From NCBI RefSeq assembly GCF_030077865.1, contig NZ_JASDDP010000019.1: a DNA stretch of 64,000 nucleotides; one strand, given 5' to 3'. The DNA is from Mycoplasma_H phocimorsus. GTDB lineage: Bacteria > Bacillota_I > Bacilli_A > Mycoplasmatales > Metamycoplasmataceae. How positions within the stretch are numbered: position 1 is the first letter of the stretch; each line of letters begins with the position of its first letter. The notes below the pieces were generated by a model. The model ran no database searches and was not told the DNA's origin. It was given only the letters and a program-made list of their open reading frames with translations. Of the stretch, positions 1 through 7,247 are shown piece after piece. The translations under genes and the position numbers were made by a program.

Positions 1-194
1 TGAGAAAAATCTTCTATATAAAAATCAACTTTAATAGCAATATTAGATCTATCTTCATTAATTTCAACAACAGGAGTTTTTGCTAATTCAACACCTTTTG
101 TTCAATCCATCATTTTTTTAATTTTCTGAATAAATATATCTTTGTAAACACAATATGATTCATTTACACCGATTGTTTTAATGACACATTCCAT
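1..194 (-). CDS. Conserved hypothetical protein downstream of efp (3' end outside window), possibly Asp23/YqhY-like
   Basis: About 64 residues are visible, starting at ATG 194 and running off the left edge. The start overlaps the efp stop codon by one base (TAATG), so translation is probably coupled to efp. The visible part reads as a soluble protein with no membrane segment and one TGA Trp codon. In many Firmicutes a small Asp23/Gls24-type protein (YqhY) sits just after efp, and the beta-rich stretch VEINEDRSNIAIKVDFYI is compatible with that fold. This is position-based inference; too little sequence is present to assign the family. Confidence 0.6.
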
Positions 195-757
195 TATTTA
201 TTAGCTTTCCCCATATATTTTCCGCTCTCAGTTGAAATGCTAATAATATCATTTTCTTTAATAAACATAGGAGCTTCTAATTCAAATCCGGTTTCAACAA
301 TAATTCTTTTTTGTGGATTTGTTGTTGTATTTCCTTTAACAGCATCAGGAGCTTCTGTAACAACCAGATCAACATTTGCCGGCAATTCTATATCCAAAAC
401 TTCATCATGGTACATTCTTACTACAACTTTTGAATTTTCTTTAAGAAAGTTTAATTCTCATTCTACTTTAGATAAATCAATATAAATTTGTTCATAAGTT
501 TCATCCTCCATTAAAACAATTGAACCTCCATCATTGTAAAGATAAGTCATACTTTTTTTATCAATACGAGCCTTTTTAACTCTATCTCCACCTGTTCATG
601 TTTTAATTGTAGTTGAGCCAGTTCTTAAATTTTTAACCTTTGCTTTAACATTGGCTTGCCCTCTTCCTTGTTTAGAATGTTGAGCTTCTAAAACAACAAA
701 AATTGCACCATCTTCTTCAAATGTTATTCCTGGTTTAAATTCATTAACATTAATCAC
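194..757 (-). CDS. efp: Elongation factor P
   Basis: EF-P binds stalled ribosomes and helps form peptide bonds at polyproline stretches. The 187-residue product has the usual length and three-domain order: KOW-like N-terminal domain (1-65), OB domain (66-127, including ARIDKKSMTYLY) and a C-terminal OB domain with VTEAPDAVKGNT and the ending ISTESGKYMGK. The start is GTG at 757 behind AAAAGAGG; an ATG two bases upstream is out of frame. The loop that normally carries the modified Lys in PGKGxA reads QGRGQA here, so residue 32 is Arg. Several TGG/TGA Trp codons are read through. It is transcribed divergently from trxA and is followed by a gene overlapping its stop codon. Confidence 0.95.
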
Positions 758-868
758 ATATACCTCTTTTATTTTTGTTTAAATTGTTAAAATTATATTA
801 TTATTGATTTTTATTTATCAAAAATTAATTTATAATTTTAATAATATTTAAAAAGAAAGGATGTTCCT

Positions 869-1174
869 ATGTTATTAGAAACAACAAAATCACAATTAGG
901 AAACACATTAGAAACAGGCACAAAATTACTAGTTTTTCACGCTGTATGATGTCCGCCATGTAAAATGCTTAAAGGAGAATTGGAACAATTAGACAAACTA
1001 GATTTATTGCCAATTTTTAGAGTAGATATTGATGTTGATAAACAATTTGCAACAGATCATGGAGTTCAATCAATTCCTACTGGTTTTGTTTACAAGGACG
1101 GACAAATTGTTGATAAGTTTCAAGGTTTCCAAACAGTAGATCAATTAAAATCACTTGTTGAAAAATACCTATAA
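869..1174 (+). CDS. trxA: Thioredoxin
   Basis: Small disulfide reductase, 101 residues, the standard thioredoxin length. The active site is WCPPC at residues 29-33, with Trp encoded by TGA; Pro replaces the usual Gly of WCGPC. The cis-Pro loop SIPTGFVY and the ending KYL are present. ATG 869 is chosen because an ATG at 861 meets a stop within six codons, and AAAGAAAGG sits upstream. It stands alone, divergent from efp, and is closed by a hairpin terminator. Its partner would be thioredoxin reductase, which is not in the window. Confidence 0.95.
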
Positions 1175-1184
1175 TATAAAAGGT

Positions 1185-1217
1185 TAAGCTCTAGTTTATG
1201 AGCTTATTTTTTTTATT
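1185..1217 (+). terminator. Intrinsic terminator of trxA
   Basis: TAAGCTC (1185-1191) pairs with GAGCTTA (1200-1206), and a run of eight T follows, ten bases after the trxA stop. Confidence 0.8.
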
Positions 1218-1270
1218 TAATTTCTATATCTATATAATATAAATATTAATATAGATGATTGAGGTAGAAA

Positions 1271-1630
1271 ATGCATAAAAAACATAAGATACTATATGTA
1301 TTTTATTCAATAATTACTTTAGGTATTTTTCATATTATAATGTTAAAAAAAGCACCTAAAAAAAGCAAAAAAATAAATAATAATATTTCAATAAAAATTA
1401 ATAAATTAATTGAAAATTTAGGTTCAAAACAAAATATTAGTTTTGCTGAAGCTAATATGTCAAGAATTAAAATAGGGGTTTATGATATTAATTTAGTTAA
1501 TATAGATGCCATTCAAAAAGAAAAAAGAATATCAGGAATAATGAAACAAAGTTCTTGTGTAACATTAATTGTTGGTAGAGATTCTACTTTAATACAACAA
1601 AAAATAAATGAGGTTATAAGTGAGCAATAA
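1271..1630 (+). CDS. Membrane-anchored PTS EIIB-like protein lacking the phosphorylation cysteine
   Basis: 119 residues. A hydrophobic N-terminal segment (about 7-25) is followed by a Lys-rich linker and a domain (about 40-115) that follows the glucose-family PTS EIIB pattern: KLIENLGSKQNI, then SRIKIGVYD, then GIMKQSS and TLIVGRD. In true EIIB domains the phosphorylated Cys sits in the D-A-C-x-T/S-R-L element; here that element reads EANMSRIKI, so the Cys is replaced by Asn. Phosphotransfer is therefore unlikely and a regulatory or structural role is more plausible. The start is ATG 1271 behind GAGGTAGAA. The last 11 bases overlap the helicase gene, suggesting coupled translation. Family assignment comes from the motif pattern by eye and needs a profile search. 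Confidence 0.65.
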   Translation: MHKKHKILYVFYSIITLGIFHIIMLKKAPKKSKKINNNISIKINKLIENLGSKQNISFAEANMSRIKIGVYDINLVNIDAIQKEKRISGIMKQSSCVTLIVGRDSTLIQQKINEVISEQ

Positions 1631-4600
1631 AACAACGAAAGAACAACGTTTAAAACAAATACTAAACGAAAATAATGGCAATCTAATATTAGAAGATTTA
1701 ATTGATATTAATAATAGTAAAGACACTTCATTATTTGTTCGTCATGATAATCAAAAAGTTTTTGATATAGTAACTAAATTTGGAAAAATTTCAGCTAATG
1801 AAATTTACACTAAAGAAAGTTTTGAAGTTGTTATTACTGAAGATGATTTGCTTCAACAAATTGATCAAGTAGAAAAAACAACCAGTCATGAGGAGTTTTT
1901 AAAAAACCCGATCATAAAAAGTCTTAATATTAAATATAAAGATCTTTTAATAGATAATTTTAATAATGCAAAAAAAGCTATTATTGAAGAATTATCATTG
2001 CAAATGCAAAAATCAAATAAAACTTGGAAAGAGTTTGTTTCTCAAGCTGATGATAAGTTAGTTGAAACTAATACATGAACAATTTATATAGGTTTTATGT
2101 TTATTAGTTTTTTAATTAATGAAACAAGTAATACAAAGCAGTTTTTTGCACCTTTATTTTTAAAAGAGGCCACTGTTACTGTTGAAAATGGTCGAGCAGT
2201 TTTAAAAGCTGATGGTCCAATCAAGAAAAATGAAAAAATATTTTTAATTTTAAAATCAAGTGGATTTGATTTGGAAATTAATGAAGATTTTACTAAAGCA
2301 TCGATTAAAAATGTATTTGAAAAAACAAAAAAATTATGATCTGCAAGATATGCTCATGTTATGCCTGAAGACATACTTGAAAAAACACCAAGACGGTCAT
2401 ATGAAGATATTAAAAATAAAACAATAAAATTCCACCCAGGAATGCTTTTAGGTTTATTTGAGCCTATGGGCGGTTATATTCGTGATAGAATGAATGAAAT
2501 TATTAAAAATAATAAAATTGATGGAATTATTGATGTAACAATTAATAAGAAAAAATATACAAAAAGAATTGATAGCGTTATTTTTAATAATAGTAATGAC
2601 GAAGAAGAACAGGGAGGGCTTATTAAGGTAACGCCAACTAACTATTCTCAAGATCGCGCAACAATATCAGCATTAAATCAACATACAATTATTTGAGGAC
2701 CGCCAGGCACAGGTAAATCACAAACAATTGGAAATATTCTTGCTAATATTCTTTATTATGAAAAAACAGCACTTGTAGTATCAGAAAAACGTGCTGCGCT
2801 TGATGTGTTAAGAAAAAGATTGGGCAGATTAAGTAAATTTGCTTTATTTCTTTTAACTAATAAAAATGTTGATATTTTTTATGATCCAATTATTAAATAT
2901 ATCGATAATATAGAAACGGCTGATGAAGCTGAAGATGTTAATGCAGTTAGTGTTTTTTCAGCTGATGAAAAGAATTATTATCAAATAATGAAAAAAGCAT
3001 CGTTTTCATCTCAATCTGATTTAATTTTTGACATTATTGAATCAGTAATGAAAAATAATGCTAATTTTACTAAATCTACTTTTAAGAATCTTCAAGATTT
3101 AGTTCCTTACAAACTTAAATTCCCTAACGATATTATTTTTGATAACAATTTTATTAAAAATGTTTTAAAGTTTAACAAACTAAATTCTTTAAATTCTCAT
3201 TCTTGAAGTAAAGCAGCTAGAGAGAAAAAAGCTAAAATAATTCCATTATTAAAAAACATTAGTGAACTAGCAGAAAAATATGATAATTTAAATTTTCTTA
3301 TCGATTTAATAGCACAAGTTGAAGATACTGATATATTGAATCAGGTTATTGCCCTTTCTAGAAGTAGATATAAAATAGATCAAGCCAAACCAATTAGCAC
3401 TGACTATGAAATTGAAAAGATTTTAACTTCTAAGATTCTTGATAAAATAGAAGAATTGCCAAATAACTTAAAAGAAAAATATAAAGAATTTACAACATCG
3501 GCTAAATTAAAAAATTTAAACCCATTTCATTTTTTAAAAAAATATATTGATATTATTAAAATTTTATTTCCAATTATTATTACAACTCCAGATGTTGATT
3601 TAAGTAATTGAAAAGAACAAGAATTTGATTATTGTATTGTTGATGAGTGTTCACAGGTGAAAACCCAAAATGGTTTACCAGCACTTTATTTAGCTAAAAT
3701 TAAAATTTTATCTGGTGATCAACAACAAATGAGACCTTCAACATGATTTAAATCAAAAAATACAAATAATGCATATTGAGGAAATAATGATTCATTACTT
3801 GATTTTGCTATTACAAAAGGGGTTTGCAAAATACATCTTGAAAAAAACTATCGTTCAAATAAATCACTTTTAATGGGATTTAGTAATAAAATTTTTTATG
3901 AATCAAAATTAAATATTATCGATTCAAATATGAATCACCATGAACAAGCTATTGAGGTAGTAAATATTGATGATGTTGTAAATGAAACTAATTATAACTT
4001 AAAGGAAGTTGAAATTGTTGTTCAAAAAGCAAAAGAAAATTTAAAAAAATATAGCACAATCATTCTTTTAGCTTTTAATGCCCCACAAGCAGATAAAATT
4101 AGAGATTATATTTTTAGTAATGAACCTGAATTAGGTGATGCAGTTATTAATAATAAAATAATGATAAAAAACATTGAAAATATTCAAGGCGAAGAGGCTA
4201 ATTTAGTTATTATCTCTGTAGTTTATAATGAACAAAGCAGAATAAGTTCTACCTATGTAGGTATTAAAAATGGTGATCACTCATTAAATGTTGCAATAAC
4301 TAGAGCAATTGACAAGATGATTGTTGTTAAATCGATAAAAGCAAATCATATTAAAATTACTCACGAAACAAGTAAAGAAGTAACAACATTTAGAAATTGA
4401 TTAAGATTTTTAGATATGAATGATGAAGAAAGATATGAATTTCTTAAAGCTGAAAACAATGAAATTCCAGAACCAAATATTGATCGAATTTTTGATTTAA
4501 AAGAAAAAATGAAAACAAAAATTATTGACAGCATCCATCAATCTATTCCTCGCTTACCAAAAGGGATGAGAATAGAGATTGATTATAGAATAGGTCTTCA

Positions 4601-4808
4601 AAAAGTAGATCTAGCTATTTTGAAAGAGTCTAAGTTAATAATTGGTTTTAATATTGATTATTCTCAACTGAAAGATAAAGAAGAATTCATTACTTTAAGA
4701 GATAATAATTTATTTTTAAGAGTAAAAGGTTACAATATTTTTTTAATTGATCAAGTAGTATGAGCAAATAAAAGGAATGAATTTATTGAACAAATTATTC
4801 AAGGATAA
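1620..4808 (+). CDS. Large SF1 (UPF1-like) helicase with DUF4011-like N-terminal region and degenerate Vsr/MTES_1575-type tail
   Basis: 1062 residues once TGA is read as Trp. An N-terminal region (about 150-240) contains the IYIGFMFISF...FFAPLFL pattern typical of DUF4011 proteins. Then come SF1 helicase motifs: Walker A GPPGTGKS (about 361), DECSQ (about 674), GDQQQMRPS (about 698), KNYRSN (about 743), IQGEEANLV (about 857) and NVAITRA (about 889). The last 90 residues resemble the PD-(D/E)xK-like domain ending such proteins: IDYRIGLQKVDLAIL keeps the Asp, but the following acidic strand reads IGFNID where an active domain has GIECD. GTG 1620 is the start, overlapping the EIIB-like gene by 11 nt. 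Related helicase-DUF4011-Vsr proteins (Hhe type) are reported as phage defence; that role here is inference. Confidence 0.8.
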
Positions 4809-4855
4809 ACATTAAAATATAATTTAAATAATTTACGCATAAAGCGGAGGCAAAT

Positions 4856-5065
4856 ATGAATCAAATAAGCAATAAAAGTAGAATTGTTCTTATTCTTTTA
4901 TCATTATTTTTTGGACAATTAGGTATTGATAGATTTTATTCTGGAAGATATATTTTGGGATTAATTAAATTATTCACATTTGGTGGATTAGGAATTTGAT
5001 GAATTATAGATTTTATTCTTGCTATTTTTGGTGCTCAAAAAGATGATCAAGGATTACTAATTTAA
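4856..5065 (+). CDS. TM2 domain membrane protein
   Basis: 69 residues. Two hydrophobic helices are linked by the hallmark TM2 element: FFGQLGIDRFYSGRYILGLIKL, read here as FFGQLGIDRFYSG then LGLIKL, followed by GGLGIWWIIDFILA. TM2 proteins are small integral membrane proteins of uncertain function. Both Trp residues are TGA. A strong SD-like GCGGAGG lies upstream of ATG 4856. It follows the helicase by 47 nt and is closed by its own terminator. Confidence 0.85.
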
Positions 5066-5078
5066 ATATAATTAAGAG

Positions 5079-5102
5079 CAAGAATTAAATTCTTGTTTTT
5101 TA
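5079..5102 (+). terminator. Intrinsic terminator after TM2 gene
   Basis: CAAGAAT (5079-5085) pairs with ATTCTTG (5089-5095), followed by a T run. Confidence 0.7.
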
Positions 5103-5125
5103 TTAAAATTTTTTAATCCTTTTGT

Positions 5126-5131
5126 TATAAT
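5126..5131 (+). promoter_or_regulatory. -10 box of rplU-rpmA
   Basis: A perfect TATAAT, about 80 nt upstream of rplU. Initiation around 5138 would leave a long untranslated leader containing the conserved-looking block listed separately. Confidence 0.6.
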
Positions 5132-5149
5132 AACAATGTTATTTTTAAG

Positions 5150-5211
5150 TAACCATTCCGAACAGGTTTAAAGCATAGTCACCTTAAGGATGAGCCACGA
5201 AAAGGAAGTAT
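5150..5211 (+). promoter_or_regulatory. Possible L21-type ribosomal protein leader
   Basis: The leader between the promoter and rplU is much less AT-rich than other intergenic DNA and contains the blocks CCGAACAGGTTTAA and TTAAGGATGAGCCACGA just before the SD (AAAGGAAG). Firmicute rplU genes carry a structured L21 leader in this position. The match is from memory of the motif; a covariance-model search would decide. Confidence 0.45.
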
Positions 5212-5511
5212 ATGAAAGCAATTATTGTTACTGGTGGTAAACAACTACTAGTTGAACAAGATGCAATTATTTACATTGAAAAAATCGAGGGTAACGAAGG
5301 AGAAAGTGTAGTTTTTGACAAGGTTTTACTTGTTGGAGATAAATTTGGAACTCCTTATGTAGAAGCAGCAACAGTAACGGGCATTATTGAAAAACAAGGA
5401 AAACAAAAGAAAATCATTGTTTATAGACACAATGCCAAATCAACACACAAACGTAAATTAGGTCACCGTCAACCATATACTAGAGTAAGAATTACAGAAA
5501 TTAAAGGGTAG
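5212..5511 (+). CDS. rplU: 50S ribosomal protein L21
   Basis: 99 residues, the usual L21 length. It begins MKAIIVTGGKQLLVEQDA and ends with the L21 signature KSTHKRKLGHRQPYTRVRI, which contacts 23S rRNA. ATG 5212 follows AAAGGAAG. The gene is the first of a two-gene operon with rpmA, 10 nt downstream. Confidence 0.98.
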   Translation: MKAIIVTGGKQLLVEQDAIIYIEKIEGNEGESVVFDKVLLVGDKFGTPYVEAATVTGIIEKQGKQKKIIVYRHNAKSTHKRKLGHRQPYTRVRITEIKG

Positions 5512-5521
5512 GTGAAATTAG

Positions 5522-5779
5522 ATGGCACACGTTAAAGCCGGTGGTAGTACAAGCAACGGTCGTGATAGTGCGGGGCGTCGTTTAGGCGCTAAATTAGGTG
5601 ATGGACAATTTGCAACAGCAGGATCAATTATTTACCGTCAAAGAGGTACAAAAATTTTTCCTGGTGTTAACGTTAAAAAGGGTGGAGATGATACTTTATT
5701 TGCTGTAATCGATGGATATGTAAAATACGAAGTTAAAAGAAAACGTAAATATGCATCAGTATACACTGAAAGAAAATAA
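5522..5779 (+). CDS. rpmA: 50S ribosomal protein L27 (no N-terminal extension)
   Basis: 85 residues starting MAHVKAGGSTSNGRDSAG, the mature-type N terminus that reaches the peptidyl transferase centre. Most Firmicutes and several mollicutes make L27 with a short N-terminal extension cut by the Prp protease, whose gene lies between rplU and rpmA. Here an in-frame TAG directly precedes the ATG, so no extension is possible, and only 10 nt separate rplU from rpmA, so prp is absent from the usual site. Conserved GQFATAGSIIYRQRGTKI follows. Confidence 0.98.
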   Translation: MAHVKAGGSTSNGRDSAGRRLGAKLGDGQFATAGSIIYRQRGTKIFPGVNVKKGGDDTLFAVIDGYVKYEVKRKRKYASVYTERK

Positions 5780-5800
5780 GCTTCAGGCTTATTTTTTTAT
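5774..5800 (+). terminator. Intrinsic terminator of rplU-rpmA
   Basis: AAATAAGC (5774-5781) pairs with GCTTATTT (5787-5794), overlapping the rpmA stop codon and followed by T residues. Confidence 0.85.
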
Positions 5801-5878
5801 TTTAATTAATTATTTTTAAATAAAAATAACTTAAAAATTTTAGCCAAAATTATTTAAAACAATTTTATTGCTTTTATA

Positions 5879-5884
5879 TATAAT
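5879..5884 (+). promoter_or_regulatory. -10 box of rplK-rplA
   Basis: TATAAT within TATATATAAT, followed by a small hairpin (GCAAT/ATTGC, 5891-5904) and then the L1-type leader. Confidence 0.5.
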
Positions 5885-5910
5885 TTAAATGCAATTTTTA
5901 TTGCAATATA

Positions 5911-5938
5911 GCGTGGGAGAGAAATCAATATGACCACG
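5911..5938 (+). promoter_or_regulatory. L1-binding ribosomal leader of the L11 operon
   Basis: CGTGGGAG (5912-5919) faces ATGACCACG (5930-5938). The outer CGTGG/CCACG pairs form a stem and leave the GGGAG and AUGA elements unpaired on opposite sides. This is the pattern of the L1 site on 23S rRNA that is mimicked in L11/L1 operon leaders, where free L1 represses translation. Its position just upstream of rplK, whose operon includes rplA (L1), fits autoregulation. Confidence 0.75.
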
Positions 5939-5955
5939 GTATTGAAAGGAAAATA

Positions 5956-6411
5956 ATGGCTAAAAAAGAAGTTGTCCGTGTTGCTAAATTACAATTCTTA
6001 GCAGGACAAGCGAAACCAGGCCCTGCACTTGCCGGTGTTGGAGTTAATATGCCTGAGTTTACAAGAGCATTTAACGATGCGACTAGAGAAAGAACTGGAG
6101 AACCAGTTCCTGTTGAAATTACAGTTTATAAAGATAAAACATTTGATTTTAGATTATTTACTGCACCAGCTAGTTTTAAATTATTACAAGCTGCTAAATT
6201 AAAATCAGGTAGCGCTAATGCTAAAACAAATATCGTTGCTACAATTTCAGAAGAACAATTGAAAGAAATTGCACAATACAAATTACAAGATTTAAACACA
6301 GATTGTGTTTATGCTGCTATGAAAACAATTGCTGGTACAGCAAAAAATATGGGTATTGCTATTGAAGGATTTGATGGCTCAGCAAAATGCAAAATAGAAG
6401 GAGCTAAATAA
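5956..6411 (+). CDS. rplK: 50S ribosomal protein L11
   Basis: 151 residues. The N-terminal domain carries AGQAKPGPALAGVGVNMPEF, the proline-rich region that forms the GTPase-associated centre with 23S rRNA; the C-terminal domain ends near TAKNMGIAIEG. The AAAGGAAAATAATG start context gives ATG 5956. rplA begins 2 nt after the stop, so the pair is cotranscribed. Confidence 0.98.
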   Translation: MAKKEVVRVAKLQFLAGQAKPGPALAGVGVNMPEFTRAFNDATRERTGEPVPVEITVYKDKTFDFRLFTAPASFKLLQAAKLKSGSANAKTNIVATISEEQLKEIAQYKLQDLNTDCVYAAMKTIAGTAKNMGIAIEGFDGSAKCKIEGAK

Positions 6412-6413
6412 TT

Positions 6414-7103
6414 ATGCGTCACATTGGTAAAAAATTAGAAGCGGCTCGTAAATTAGTTGATAAAGATAGAATTTACGACCTTTCAGAAGCTATTGAACTA
6501 GCAATTAAATCTTCATATACAAAATTTGCAGGATCAATTGATTTAGCATTTAAATTAAATTTAGATACTCGTAAAGCAGATCAACAATTAAGAGGAGCAG
6601 TTACACTTCCAAATGGTACAGGAAAAAATGTTCGTGTGTTAGTTGCGACAGATAATCCAGCCCTTAAAGAAGCTTCAATTGCTTCAGGTGCTGACATTGT
6701 TGTTGATTCATTAGAATTGGAAGCAATTATTAAAGAAGATAAATTCAACTTCGATGTTATGGTAGCAGAACCTAAAATGATGCCTTTATTAGGAAAATAT
6801 GGTAAAAAATTAGGGCCTAAAGGTTTAATGCCAAACCCTAAAACAGGTACAGTTACTCCAATGCCTCAAAAAGCTGTTGAAGAGCTTAAAAAAGGTAAAG
6901 CAAATTATAGAACTGATAAAAATGGTATTGTTCATTCATTAATTGGTAAATCAACAATGAGCGTCGAGCAATTAACAGAGAATGCCAAAACTTTAATTAC
7001 TTTAATTAAAAAACTTAAACCAGCTGCTGTAAAAGGAACATATATCCAAAATTTAACAGTTTCAGCAACAATGGGACCAAGTGTTAAAATTAAAATAGAT
7101 TAA
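6414..7103 (+). CDS. rplA: 50S ribosomal protein L1
   Basis: 229 residues, standard L1 length. Recognisable blocks include VDLAFKLNLDTRKADQQLRG, near-universal LGKYGKKLGPKGLMPNPKTG and a C-terminal TMGPSVKIK. L1 forms the mobile stalk at the E site and is the likely repressor of its own operon through the leader at 5911-5938. It starts 2 nt after rplK. Confidence 0.98.
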   Translation: MRHIGKKLEAARKLVDKDRIYDLSEAIELAIKSSYTKFAGSIDLAFKLNLDTRKADQQLRGAVTLPNGTGKNVRVLVATDNPALKEASIASGADIVVDSLELEAIIKEDKFNFDVMVAEPKMMPLLGKYGKKLGPKGLMPNPKTGTVTPMPQKAVEELKKGKANYRTDKNGIVHSLIGKSTMSVEQLTENAKTLITLIKKLKPAAVKGTYIQNLTVSATMGPSVKIKID

Positions 7104-7113
7104 TTTTTTTAAT

Positions 7114-7165
7114 ATTCAATTTGATAAAACTTTATTAGTTTATCGGTTGAATTTTTTTTATTTTT
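7114..7165 (+). terminator. Intrinsic terminator of rplK-rplA
   Basis: A 14-bp stem: 7114-7128 pairs with 7139-7152 (with two G-U pairs), followed by eight or more T. Confidence 0.85.
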
Positions 7166-7247
7166 TAAATAAAATATACAAAGATATTAACAGTTTAATA
7201 TATGTATATTTGTGGAAAAAAGGTAAAATCATATAAAATTAAATAAT

